Positions 1-7,370 of a DNA stretch of 13,548 nucleotides are shown one piece after another. A program made the translations under genes and the position numbers. The DNA is from Pseudodesulfovibrio sp. (GTDB lineage Bacteria > Desulfobacterota > Desulfovibrionia > Desulfovibrionales > Desulfovibrionaceae). Numbering within the stretch: position 1 is the stretch's first letter; the number at the start of each line of letters is the position of its first letter. The stretch covers positions 1-13,548 of the forward strand of contig JAFLJW010000226.1 in assembly GCA_022712815.1 (NCBI GenBank), read 5' to 3'. Under the pieces are notes generated by a model. The model did not search any database and was not told the origin of the DNA. It was given only the letters and a program-made list of their open reading frames with translations.

Positions 1-1
1 C

Positions 2-475
2 ATGACTCATTCCAAAAAGAACAAACTTCTCTTTGCGTCCGGCATTGGATGTATCGCTCTCGGCTATTCTCTTTGGATGTTTATCGGCATGTACATGCCT
101 GACCGAATGTCCATTACACTGCCTCCGACCTTAGCCGCACCAGTTGGGGCTTTCGCTTTTGCTGCGTTGTGCTGGTATGTCATTGTTGAAAAGTTGCGCC
201 GACACGGCAAAATAGCAGGGGTAATTATTGGAGTTATGTCAGGTTGGTCTATTTTCGCCTCTGGGCTTCTGGTTGCTTTCATCCCAGCAGTCGTAACTGG
301 AAACGGCTTCAACAACGCCAACGATCTTATCTGTTTTTTGCTGATGATATTTGGGAGTGGGCCGTTGTTTCTATTTCTGGCGTGGGGCTGGATTCCAGTT
401 TTATTGTGCGCATCTTTTGGATTTTTTTTGGTTCCTTATAGCTATGCTTGGGCAGCAAAAAAGTCGGAAGGATAA
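2..475 (+). CDS. Small polytopic membrane protein of unknown function
   Basis: A 157-residue protein that I do not recognise. It begins with a short basic stretch (MTHSKKNK) followed by a hydrophobic segment at about residues 9-31. Further hydrophobic segments lie near 42-62, 70-95 and 106-145; the last is long enough for two passes, so four or five membrane helices with a cytoplasmic N-terminus are likely. No catalytic motif or cysteine cluster is visible. The first base of the start codon is the second base of the window, so the ribosome binding site cannot be checked and a longer upstream form cannot be excluded. The TAA stop lies in the loop of the hairpin at 460-489, which it shares with the convergent gene to the right. 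The gene is relatively A+T-rich compared with comM and the genes beyond it. Confidence 0.65.
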   Translation: MTHSKKNKLLFASGIGCIALGYSLWMFIGMYMPDRMSITLPPTLAAPVGAFAFAALCWYVIVEKLRRHGKIAGVIIGVMSGWSIFASGLLVAFIPAVVTGNGFNNANDLICFLLMIFGSGPLFLFLAWGWIPVLLCASFGFFLVPYSYAWAAKKSEG

Positions 476-489
476 CTCCTTCCGACTTT
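460..489. terminator. Convergent hairpin terminator with a stop codon in its loop
   Basis: A perfect 12-bp stem (460-471 pairs with 478-489) encloses a 6-nt loop, ATAACT. The left arm encodes the last four residues (KSEG) of the upstream membrane protein, and its TAA stop begins in the loop. Read on the minus strand the stem runs into a six-T tract and lies 8 nt beyond the stop of the gene at 497-1984, so it is best suited to end that transcript. On the plus strand only three T residues follow, so termination in that direction is probably weaker. Confidence 0.75.
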
Positions 490-496
490 CGACATT

Positions 497-1984
497 CTAC
501 CGAACTGGCGGCAATACAGGCATAGACTCAATAACAGTCTTGACTGCTTTTCCTAGTTCGTCTTTGGATGGAGCCAAATGCGATGCCCCCGTCAACAAAG
601 AAAGGCCTGCTTTTTTGAATTTCCCCTGCTTTACGAATTCTGCTTCAACCTGAAGAGATTCCAGAATCGCTTTGGAGTCGAGCATGTCCATACGATCAAC
701 GACTTCGATAACCTTATCAATATCCTCTTGGGATAAGTCGGCTAATCCAGCCTCAAGGTACGCCTCGGAGTGCGAAGCATACGCCTTCTCTTTCAGCTCT
801 TCCGGCTTTGATTCGTCCCATTCGCCGTTTCTCAAACCCGCCTCCATTTTGAACTGAAGGAGATCCTTGGTCTTCTCCAACCACTCCTGGCCTTTCTCGG
901 AAAGATCCGGCTTCAGTTCATCAAATCTTTTGACGTACTTATCACCATACTCCCGGTAATAGTCCGGGGCCTTCTTGCCGGGATTACGTTCTTCAAAGTC
1001 CTTGGCTCTTTGCTCGTAGTATTCGGTTTTACCAAGGCTTTCCTTCATCCAGGTCGGTTTATTTCCCGGTTGTTGCGTATAATGTTTTTCCACATCTTCC
1101 ACGCTATTGCCGGTTTCTTTTTCCCATTGCTCAATGCGTCGAGCATTTTCTGCAGAATCTTTCGGGGGAGCTTCGGCAGCTTTTTCCATCTCCCGAGCAT
1201 CCTCAGACGAAGACCTAGCCTCTTCCTGCTCCGGCACACCCTCTTCGCCAGTAACTGCCATCGCAGTCTTCTCTGCTTCAGGCTCTGCTTTTTCCATTCC
1301 GGCATTTTGTGCTGCTGGCTTTTCTTGCTGTTCTTCCGTCTCGACCCCGGCATAGCTCAGGTATTTGTCATACATGGCGTCAGCATCCTTCTCATCGAAC
1401 TTCGCCTCAGACAGCACGTACTTGTTGATCAACTCAAAGGCTTGATCATCATGTGCCTGAATGTCATTTTCATCCTTGGCTCCAAATGAATTGCTGGCTA
1501 TGCGCTGCAAGCCTTTGTTCAGGACGGTTTGTGACCGCTCGTTGAGTTTGTCTGCAGCGAACTGCTCGCCCTGTTGTAGGAAGGTGTTTTTAATCTTGGG
1601 CAATGTTTCAGACAATACATTGTGCCGCTTGCCGCCCTTAGGGATGCCTGAGAGTATGCTATATTCATGGTCATCTAATTGCTTTTTGAGTTGATTGGTA
1701 TCCTTGGATGATTGTTTTCCTGTGACACCTTGTTTCCAACTCTCCAGACCCTGGCCGAAAAGATCATAGGTCTTGTTTTCCTTGTTCGTGACATAATTCA
1801 GACGATCCAGATCAGTGTACTGATCACGTTTCTGCTGTTTCTGTTGGTTCTTCCTGGACTGGTTGCCATTGATACCAATACCCATTTCATAAGCCGTTCT
1901 TTTCTGCGCCGGGGTGCTTTTGGCGAGCATTGTTTTTTGCTCGTCAGCATTCATGTTGATGAGTGACTTTCCGAAGTCGAACAT
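497..1984 (-). CDS. Hypothetical hydrophilic, cysteine-free protein with acidic linker
   Basis: A 495-residue protein that I do not recognise. It has no signal peptide and no membrane segment. Three parts can be seen. Residues 1-210 are a charged, helix-favouring region with a Gln/Lys-rich patch near 42-53. Residues 215-285 are a low-complexity Glu/Ala/Lys linker. Residues 285-495 are a second helical region rich in Lys, Glu and aromatic residues (YYEQRAKDFEERNP, DYYREYGDKYVKRFDEL) ending in a proline-rich tail. There is no cysteine in the whole chain. The start is supported by a strong GGAGG ribosome binding site 9 nt upstream. It is transcribed alone towards the shared terminator at 460-489. 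The architecture suits a structural, virion-type or secreted-effector protein as well as a cytoplasmic one, and I assign no function. Base composition is less G+C-rich than in comM, which together with the neighbouring transposase remnant suggests an accessory gene. Confidence 0.75.
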   Translation of the reverse strand: MFDFGKSLINMNADEQKTMLAKSTPAQKRTAYEMGIGINGNQSRKNQQKQQKRDQYTDLDRLNYVTNKENKTYDLFGQGLESWKQGVTGKQSSKDTNQLKKQLDDHEYSILSGIPKGGKRHNVLSETLPKIKNTFLQQGEQFAADKLNERSQTVLNKGLQRIASNSFGAKDENDIQAHDDQAFELINKYVLSEAKFDEKDADAMYDKYLSYAGVETEEQQEKPAAQNAGMEKAEPEAEKTAMAVTGEEGVPEQEEARSSSEDAREMEKAAEAPPKDSAENARRIEQWEKETGNSVEDVEKHYTQQPGNKPTWMKESLGKTEYYEQRAKDFEERNPGKKAPDYYREYGDKYVKRFDELKPDLSEKGQEWLEKTKDLLQFKMEAGLRNGEWDESKPEELKEKAYASHSEAYLEAGLADLSQEDIDKVIEVVDRMDMLDSKAILESLQVEAEFVKQGKFKKAGLSLLTGASHLAPSKDELGKAVKTVIESMPVLPPVR

Positions 1985-2056
1985 AGTTGAAAACCTCCAT
2001 GAGGATTCTGATTGTTAAAGATCAAAAAGCCTAACACGGGTTTTCGGGCAAAATGG

Positions 2057-2098
2057 TAAAAGGGCAAGAACGAGCGTCAGAGGACACTAAAAGGGCAA
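2057..2098. repeat. Paired direct repeat TAAAAGGGCAA, 31 bp apart
   Basis: Two exact copies of the 11-mer TAAAAGGGCAA lie at 2057-2067 and 2088-2098, 31 bp (about three helical turns) apart. A partial third copy, CGGGCAAAATGG, lies at 2045-2056. They stand 73-114 bp upstream of the start of the gene at 497-1984. This spacing would suit a regulator binding one face of the helix at that gene's promoter. Closely spaced repeats of this kind also occur at the ends of some insertion sequences (IS21 family), and transposase debris lies next to them. The sequence does not decide between these. Confidence 0.45.
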
Positions 2099-2158
2099 CT
2101 ATTCCACTTGACAGGGTTTTGAAAATGGACAGATTATGACAGTAAAAAGAGTCGCTAG

Positions 2159-2356
2159 CTAGTGCTGGCAGCGGCAATTATCGCGTTAAGAAAAATAGGT
2201 ATTATTTACGGATAGAATTTTAGTCTTCAGCAAATGCTCCAGTTGTTCCATGTCAACCTGTTCGACAGACGTGATTTGGACGAACTATTCCGACTACCAG
2301 ACAAAGTGCAAAAGAGTATTGATAGCAATCTTAAACTTTTACAGTGGGGTTGTTAA
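2159..2356 (+). pseudogene. C-terminal remnant of an IS4-type DDE transposase
   Basis: One reading frame from 2159 to the TAA at 2354-2356 encodes about 65 codons interrupted by one in-frame TAG at 2213-2215. Translation around that stop reads ...ALRKIGIIYG*NFSLQQM and continues HVNLFDRRDLDELF. From memory this matches the C-terminal end of IS4-family (DDE_Tnp_1) transposases, which carry patterns such as FGWSLxxLxxLLRxNLFxxRDLW; the internal stop falls where the family has Trp, consistent with TGG changed to TAG. Another in-frame stop lies at 2156-2158 and the catalytic part of the gene is missing, so only a scar remains. No terminal inverted repeats or target duplication could be identified. 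The assignment rests on pattern memory and not on an alignment. Confidence 0.5.
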
Positions 2357-2385
2357 CCGGGTAGCAATGAAGGAAATACCACAAA

Positions 2386-3915
2386 CTACCCCTGCCGGTC
2401 CATGGTGCGATAATTTATCGCCTCGGCCAGATGGTCCACCTTGATGGTTTCCGCGCCTTGCAGATCGGCGATGGTGCGGGAGATTCTGAGCACCCGTGTA
2501 TATGCTCTGGCTGACAATCCCAGTGACTCCACGGCCTGTTTCAGGAATTCGTGTTCAGCTTCGCCGACATTGCAGTATTTTTCCAGCGCCGAGCCTTCCA
2601 GTTCGGAATTGAGCGTGATGGGCAGGTCTGCGTAGCGCGTATCCTGAACCTGCCGCGCTGTGCCGATACGCTTTCTCATGGTGGCTGAATCCACATCGCT
2701 ACGGGTCTGCTTGAGGTCTTCATAGGGTACGGCCGGGACATCCACTTGCAAGTCGATACGGTCCAGCAGCGGACCGGAAATACGGGAACGGTACCGCTGA
2801 ACGGCCAGAGGAGTGCATTCACAGGGGTGCAGGCCGTCCGTCAAATATCCGCAAGGGCAGGGATTCATGGCTGCCACGAGCATGACGTCTGCCGGATAGC
2901 GAAGGGTCATCAGCGAGCGGGAAATGGAGACCTCGCCGTCTTCGAGCGGTTGGCGCAGGACTTCCAGCACGTTCTTTTTGAATTCCGGCATTTCATCCAG
3001 AAACAGAACGCCGCGATGGGCCAGCGAGGTCTCGCCCGGCTGGGGATAGCGGCCACCGCCGATGAGACCGACATCGGAAATGGTATGATGGGGAGTGCGA
3101 AACGGGCGCGTGACCATGAGAGCGCGATCCTTGGGGAGTTGTCCGGCCACGGAGTAAATCTTGGTCACTTCGAGGGCTTCCTCGAAACGCAGGGGCGGCA
3201 GCACAGTGGGGATGCGTTTGGCGAGCATGGTCTTGCCCGACCCGGGAGGGCCGATGAAAAGGAGGTTGTGGCCACCAGCCGCAGCGATTTCGATGGCCCG
3301 TTTGGCGTGTTCCTGCCCCTTGACCTCGGCAAAGTCGTTCAGGAAGGATTGGCGTTCGGTCCAAAGCGTGTTGATGTCAATGGTGGCCGGTTCCACTTCT
3401 TCTTCACCAAGCAGGAAACGCACCACCTGACCGAGATCGGTAGCCGCAATGACAGGCAGGTCCTTGACCACAGCACCCTCAGAGCCGTTGGCTGCCGGGA
3501 CGATAAGCCCGGTTCCCGAATTTTCACGGGCAGCCAGAGCCAGTGGCAGGACGCCGGGTACGGATTTCAACTCGCCGGTCAGGGACAACTCGCCCGCCAT
3601 GTACCAGCCGTCGGCCTTTTCTTGCTCGATGACCCCCATGCCGCACAGAATACTCACGGCCAGAGGCAGGTCATAGGCACTCCCTTCCTTGCGTACGTCT
3701 GCCGGGGCTAGGTTGACGGTAATTCGTGCTGGCGGCACCTTGAACCCACAATTTTTCAGAGCGGAAAAAACGCGCTCCTTGGATTCGCGGACCGCACCCT
3801 CGGCCAGTCCGACCATGGTGAAGCACGGCATGCCGGAGCGGGAAAAATCGACTTCAAGCTCGACCCTGAAGGCATCAATGCCCATGAGGGCGGCGCAGGA
3901 GACTTTGGCTATCAT
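2386..3915 (-). CDS. comM: ComM/YifB-family Mg-chelatase-like AAA+ ATPase
   Basis: This 509-residue protein is full length for the YifB/ComM family. Domains in order: an N-terminal ChlI/Lon-like fold (1-170; opening MIAKVSCAALMGIDAFRVEL is typical), the AAA+ module, and a C-terminal Mg-chelatase helical region (about 400-509). Walker A is GPPGSGKT (222-229), Walker B is VLFLDE (303-308), and the family signature PFRTPHH is at 271-277. The sequence SRISGPLLDRIDL (377-389) supplies the sensor/arginine region. Four cysteines in NPCPCGY (351-357) and CEC (365-367) form a small putative metal-binding knuckle seen in many members. In Vibrio and Haemophilus ComM is a hexameric helicase promoting branch migration during natural transformation; homologues also occur in species not known to be competent. 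The start has a GAGGAG ribosome binding site 5 nt upstream. It is transcribed alone, divergent from the chemotaxis gene. Confidence 0.95.
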   Translation of the reverse strand: MIAKVSCAALMGIDAFRVELEVDFSRSGMPCFTMVGLAEGAVRESKERVFSALKNCGFKVPPARITVNLAPADVRKEGSAYDLPLAVSILCGMGVIEQEKADGWYMAGELSLTGELKSVPGVLPLALAARENSGTGLIVPAANGSEGAVVKDLPVIAATDLGQVVRFLLGEEEVEPATIDINTLWTERQSFLNDFAEVKGQEHAKRAIEIAAAGGHNLLFIGPPGSGKTMLAKRIPTVLPPLRFEEALEVTKIYSVAGQLPKDRALMVTRPFRTPHHTISDVGLIGGGRYPQPGETSLAHRGVLFLDEMPEFKKNVLEVLRQPLEDGEVSISRSLMTLRYPADVMLVAAMNPCPCGYLTDGLHPCECTPLAVQRYRSRISGPLLDRIDLQVDVPAVPYEDLKQTRSDVDSATMRKRIGTARQVQDTRYADLPITLNSELEGSALEKYCNVGEAEHEFLKQAVESLGLSARAYTRVLRISRTIADLQGAETIKVDHLAEAINYRTMDRQG

Positions 3916-4129
3916 GAATACTCCTCAAAACGGATGTGTAAAACCGAACTAATATAATTTATCGATAGCGTAAAGGCTGGATAAAATACGACTCTTCTAT
4001 ATTGAGAGCCTTTTTCCCAACTCGACAACACGATTATCATTCCCTCTCGGACTAATCCGGATATAGTTGAAATTGGAAAGTTATCGGTAGATAGCCGGGT
4101 TTATTACCAAGCCAAATAAGGAGCTCCCA

Positions 4130-6136
4130 ATGGGCATTCGTTCAAAAATGCTTTTCCCCTTGCTTGCGGTAGCCTTGATAATGATCGCTGGAGGTTATCT
4201 GAGCCTAAGTTCTCAATTTGATAGCCTGAAAGAATCCTTTGTCTCTTTGATCATTGTAGGAAAAGTTGAAGACACCCAGCAGTCAATTCTGAAAACGTCA
4301 AAAAATGCTCTTGAGCAGGCATCACTGTTCAGCCAGATGCCTGCGGTGGTGGAGGCGTTCAACATCGCGAACCAAGGCGACATGAATGATGAAAACGACT
4401 CCAGACTGCAAGAGGCCAGAGAGTTGCTCCGTGAATCTCTGGCCCCCATCCTCAAAGGGTACAAGGAGAGCACTGGAGTTGATTTCAAAGTTCATTTTCA
4501 TCTCCCCACCGCTCGAAGTCTGGTTCGCATGTGGCGAGACAAACAGGCCAAACGAAATGGCGAATGGGTTGACATTTCCGACGATCTTTCCAGTTTTCGC
4601 AATACTGTCATTGATATAAACAAAATCAAAAAGCCGATTATGGGAATCGAGCCGGGCCGGGGAGGGTTCACCATTAGAGGCCTTTCGCCTGTGACAGGCC
4701 GGGACGGGAGACACCTTGGCTCCGTGGAAGTGTTGATCGACTTCGATGGAATCCTCAAGGCAATGGAATCATCAGGGGGACTCAAGGCTCTTCTTTACAT
4801 GGACTCCGCACTGCTTCCCATCACGACAAAGTTGCAGGACCATGAAAAAAATCCCGTCAGGGATAACAACTTTGTGCTTATATACGGTCAGGACAATATT
4901 GAAACGCAAGAGCTGGCGACAAGTGACCTGCTGAGAAACGGGCTGAATTCCACAGTCATCACCATGCTGGGAGGCAAGGCTCTGGGCGCATTTCCCATAA
5001 AAGATTACCGTGGAAAACCTATTGGCACGACTGTTTTGTCCCTGGATATTTCTACCCAGAAAGCCATGGTCTCCACCGTCATGTGGATCATAACGGCGAT
5101 CATGCTCATTATTATCATTGTGCCAATCTTTATCATCCTTTGGGTGTTGCAAAAGTCCGTCATAAAGCCAATCAACAACTGTGCAGCCATCGCCTCACAG
5201 ATCGCACGAGGTGATCTGAAAAGTATCAATTGCGAAGAACGAAGCGACGAGATGGGAATAATCCTGACGGCCATGAAGAAGATGGGTCGAAAACTGACGT
5301 CCACGATCAGTGCCGTCCAACTGATTTCCGAAGAAATGACAACCGGATGCCGAGAGTTTGCGTCAACAAGCGACAGCCTTTCCCGGGGAGCCACAGAACA
5401 GGCCGCCGGGCTTGAAGAAATCTCTTCCAGTATGGAGGAGATGGCTGGAAGCATCCAGCAAACTGCTAAAATAGCACATGAAACAGAAAGTGTCGCCAGC
5501 AGGGCAGCCAGGGATGCTGAGACCGGCGGACAGGCCGTGGAACGAACTCTTGAGGCCATGAAAAAAATAGCCAATGAGATTGGTATAATTGAAGACATTG
5601 CCCGTCAAACCAACCTGCTGGCCCTCAATGCCGCCATTGAAGCCGCCCGGGCAGGCGAAGCCGGTAAAGGATTTGCCGTGGTCGCTGCGGAAGTCCGCAA
5701 ACTTGCCGAACGCAGTGGCGGAGCTGCCGCAGGAATCAGCGAACTATCCTCTTCCAGTGTGGCTGTGGCAGAAGAAGCAGGTGAGCTGCTGAAACAAATG
5801 GTCCCGGATATTCAGAGCACTGCGGACCTTATTCAAGAAATATCTGCGGCAACCAGCGAACAAAAAACAGGAGTGGAGCAAATTAGCAAGGCGCTTCAGG
5901 AGTCTGATTCCGTGGTGCAGCAAAACGCCTCGGCAGCAGAACAGGTGGCTGCCACCGCAGTAGCTCTAGCTGGTCGATCTCAGGAGTTGCAGCGTAATAT
6001 CAGCTTCTTCAAAATCGGCGACCACGCGGGTAAGTGTCAAGATCCTGCCATAGATAATTTGGCTGCCTCCATGGAAATTGAACCTTCCAGACCGGTGCTT
6101 GAAGTATTGCCAGACGACGAGCTCGAAAAGTTCTAA
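4130..6136 (+). CDS. Methyl-accepting chemotaxis protein with large periplasmic sensor domain
   Basis: A 668-residue transmembrane chemoreceptor. Helix TM1 spans about 8-27 and TM2 about 315-340, leaving a periplasmic sensor of roughly 285 residues. That sensor carries VHFHLPTARSLVRMW (121-135), GIEPGRGGFTIRGLSPV (172-188) and LGSVE (196-200), a pattern I associate with double-Cache (dCache_3-like) domains; the ligand cannot be predicted. A HAMP domain (about 341-393) leads into the cytoplasmic signalling coiled coil. The highly conserved hairpin tip that contacts CheA and CheW is at 489-529 (RQTNLLALNAAIEAARAGE and following). Candidate methylation stretches are near 421-438 and 570-585. The C-terminus (DDELEKF) is acidic and ends in Phe but lacks the aromatic residue needed for a classical CheR/CheB-tethering pentapeptide. 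An AAGGAG ribosome binding site stands 6 nt before the ATG. No che gene adjoins it, so it is an orphan receptor. Confidence 0.95.
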   Translation: MGIRSKMLFPLLAVALIMIAGGYLSLSSQFDSLKESFVSLIIVGKVEDTQQSILKTSKNALEQASLFSQMPAVVEAFNIANQGDMNDENDSRLQEARELLRESLAPILKGYKESTGVDFKVHFHLPTARSLVRMWRDKQAKRNGEWVDISDDLSSFRNTVIDINKIKKPIMGIEPGRGGFTIRGLSPVTGRDGRHLGSVEVLIDFDGILKAMESSGGLKALLYMDSALLPITTKLQDHEKNPVRDNNFVLIYGQDNIETQELATSDLLRNGLNSTVITMLGGKALGAFPIKDYRGKPIGTTVLSLDISTQKAMVSTVMWIITAIMLIIIIVPIFIILWVLQKSVIKPINNCAAIASQIARGDLKSINCEERSDEMGIILTAMKKMGRKLTSTISAVQLISEEMTTGCREFASTSDSLSRGATEQAAGLEEISSSMEEMAGSIQQTAKIAHETESVASRAARDAETGGQAVERTLEAMKKIANEIGIIEDIARQTNLLALNAAIEAARAGEAGKGFAVVAAEVRKLAERSGGAAAGISELSSSSVAVAEEAGELLKQMVPDIQSTADLIQEISAATSEQKTGVEQISKALQESDSVVQQNASAAEQVAATAVALAGRSQELQRNISFFKIGDHAGKCQDPAIDNLAASMEIEPSRPVLEVLPDDELEKF

Positions 6137-6161
6137 TCCTCTCCTGCAACTGACAACGCGA

Positions 6162-6191
6162 ACCCTGGATGCCGTCATTGGCGTTCAGGGT
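6162..6191 (+). terminator. Hairpin downstream of the chemotaxis receptor gene
   Basis: ACCCTGGATGCC (6162-6173) pairs with GGCGTTCAGGGT (6180-6191) through 12 bp, two of them G-U, around a 6-nt loop. It starts 25 nt after the receptor stop codon. The following sequence, CTTCTC, is only weakly T-rich, so termination may be partial. It separates the receptor gene from the lipoprotein pair. Confidence 0.55.
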
Positions 6192-6266
6192 CTTCTCATG
6201 CTGGATTCTCCATCCATTACCTGATAGACCCGAAGCACAATCAGTTAATACATTTTCGGAGGACCA

Positions 6267-6812
6267 ATGCGGACCATATTGTTGACTTTGCTGCTGCTGA
6301 CCCTCATCGCTTGTGCCGGGAAGGAAGATGTTCCCGTGGATGGGGCGGCAACCGAATCCACTCAGGCCGAGGAATCCGCTCAGGCTGAAGAATCCGTTGA
6401 CGAAGCAGCCGCAACCGGGGCAGACGAAATCGCCGGGGTCGCCATGGAAGAGGTTGCCACCGGACCGATCGGGAATATTCGGCTCAGGGATGGGTCTGTC
6501 ATCGAAATCATCGAGTTCAAAAAGCTCGGCAAATATTATCTGTACATCTCAGGAAAACTCAACGGGCGGTCCTCCACAGTCATCAGCTTTACCCGCCTGC
6601 GTGATGTTCAGCACTGGGCCATGTTCGAGTTCAAGGACCCGTATAATTTCATCATCACGACCAGAAAAGGCAATGAGCTGCGTTTTCTTGATTCCCGCAT
6701 CTACATCGGCAGCAAAAGCCACGAAACTTACTCCTTCTATACAACTAACGGTTTTGAAAAAGAACTCATCAAAGTGGAAAAAGCCGATGTCGCTTCCATC
6801 ACCATCAATTAA
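6267..6812 (+). CDS. Putative lipoprotein of unknown function
   Basis: A 181-residue predicted lipoprotein. The signal peptide MRTILLTLLLLTLIAC ends in the lipobox LIAC, with Cys16 as the lipidated residue. Residues 20-65 form a flexible Glu/Ala-rich linker containing a six-residue tandem duplication (QAEES at 33-37 and again at 39-43, with the DNA copies differing by synonymous changes). Residues 66-181 are a compact domain rich in alternating hydrophobic residues, probably beta (IRLRDGSVIEIIEF, KYYLYISGKL, FIITTRKGNELRF). I do not recognise the domain. GGAGG lies 4 nt upstream of the ATG. The start of the next lipoprotein gene follows 25 nt after the stop, suggesting co-transcription and perhaps a shared envelope role. 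The acidic residue after Cys16 is not Asp at position +2 (it is Ala), so sorting to the outer membrane is plausible. Confidence 0.8.
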   Translation: MRTILLTLLLLTLIACAGKEDVPVDGAATESTQAEESAQAEESVDEAAATGADEIAGVAMEEVATGPIGNIRLRDGSVIEIIEFKKLGKYYLYISGKLNGRSSTVISFTRLRDVQHWAMFEFKDPYNFIITTRKGNELRFLDSRIYIGSKSHETYSFYTTNGFEKELIKVEKADVASITIN

Positions 6813-6837
6813 CAGACCTCCAGCCAAGAGGACCACC

Positions 6838-7227
6838 ATGAACACGGCAAGACAATTCACAGCATCGTTTTTCGTTTGCGCCATATGCTTTTGTACAGCC
6901 GGTTGCGGCGCGGTCATTGTGGGTGGAGCAGCCGCGGCAGGCACCTATTACTATATGGATGGGCAGGCCAGAGCCACATACGACACCAGTCTGGACAAGG
7001 CGTTTGACGCCTCTCTGGCCGCCTGCAAGCAAATGGGTATCGCCGTGACCATGCAGAGCAAAAAAAGCACGTCCGCCAACATCACCGGCAAATTATCCGG
7101 CGACACAACCACCATTGACATCAAGCTAATAGGCGACAATCTTACCGAGATCATTGTCCGGATCGGACTCTGGGGTAATGAAGAATCATCTCGCCGTCTC
7201 CAAAAAGCCATCAGGAACCGGCTGTAA
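6838..7227 (+). CDS. DUF3568-type small lipoprotein
   Basis: A 129-residue predicted lipoprotein. The signal peptide ends in a slightly atypical lipobox TAGC with Cys23 as the lipid site. After it comes a Gly/Ala-rich stretch (GAVIVGGAAAAGTYYY) and a small alpha/beta domain with YDTSLDKAFDASLAACKQMGI (48-68) and LTEIIVRIGLWGNEESSR (82 onward). This layout, with the GGAAAAGTYYY motif, a helix, then TTIDIKL and IxVRIGxxGxEexSR, is what I know from the DUF3568 family, common in Desulfovibrio and Geobacter relatives and of unknown function. The same frame is open well upstream, but the ATG at 6838 is chosen because AGAGGA precedes it by 5 nt, the signal peptide begins there, and the upstream frame overlaps the preceding lipoprotein gene. 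It probably forms a two-gene unit with that gene. Confidence 0.85.
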   Translation: MNTARQFTASFFVCAICFCTAGCGAVIVGGAAAAGTYYYMDGQARATYDTSLDKAFDASLAACKQMGIAVTMQSKKSTSANITGKLSGDTTTIDIKLIGDNLTEIIVRIGLWGNEESSRRLQKAIRNRL

Positions 7228-7234
7228 TCAAGTC

Positions 7235-7370
7235 AGGGCCACGAAGTTTTTAGGCTCAACCCGGATGAGTCTGGAAAAGCCCCGATTACGGCATTGCTGT
7301 CTTTTTCCGTAAGATTTGCCGAAGCCAGCTCAACTAACGGCTAAAGCTCCACTCGATCTTTTTAAGCCGT
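7235..7370 (+). ncRNA. Structured non-coding region; possible small RNA (6S-like position)
   Basis: The interval between the DUF3568 gene and the cyclo-ligase gene can form a rod-like fold. TTACGG (7286-7291) pairs with CCGTAA (7307-7312) around a 15-nt loop. Outside it GAG(T)CTGG (7267-7274) pairs with CCAGCTC (7325-7331), separated from the inner stem by a near-symmetric internal loop of 11 and 12 nt. Further out GGCT (7253-7256) can pair with AGCT (7345-7348) across an open bubble of 10 and 13 nt. A long arm, central bubble and position directly upstream of the 5-formyltetrahydrofolate cyclo-ligase gene are features of 6S RNA (ssrS) in many proteobacteria. I could not establish a convincing closing stem or a promoter, so the boundaries and identity are tentative. 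It may instead be an untranslated leader. Confidence 0.25.

Larger units (their letters stand above)
1985..2385. other. Gene-free interval with paired repeats and insertion-sequence debris
   Basis: About 400 bp between the start of the hypothetical gene at 497-1984 (-) and the stop of comM (-). It contains the ribosome binding site of the former, two direct copies of TAAAAGGGCAA, a TTGACA-like hexamer on the plus strand at 2108-2113 without a convincing downstream gene, and a decayed transposase end at 2159-2356. No clear terminator follows comM here; only a weak 4-bp hairpin near 2348-2358 is visible. The stretch is A+T-rich. Confidence 0.6.

Noticed and set aside
2108..2137. TTGACA followed after 18 bp by GATTAT on the plus strand
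   Set aside because: The -10 match is poor and no intact gene lies downstream; it may be a chance match or a relic of mobile DNA.
2250..2444. Plus-strand open frame of 64 codons
   Set aside because: It is in a different frame from the transposase remnant and runs into the antisense of comM, with no ribosome binding site.
2746..3711. Long plus-strand open frame (321 codons) opposite comM
   Set aside because: It is antisense to a well-conserved gene with intact family motifs, and its translation shows no recognisable protein pattern; long antisense frames are common in G+C-rich genes.
3973..4014. AAAGGCT and AGCCTTTTT between comM and the chemoreceptor gene, as a possible terminator
   Set aside because: The loop is about 27 nt and the site lies between two divergent genes, where no terminator is needed.
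6116..6133. Chemoreceptor C-terminus DDELEKF as a CheR/CheB-tethering pentapeptide
   Set aside because: The motif needs an aromatic residue three positions before the final Phe; here it is Leu.
6313..6837. Upstream extension of the DUF3568 frame
   Set aside because: It overlaps the preceding lipoprotein gene in another frame; the signal peptide and ribosome binding site place the start at 6838.
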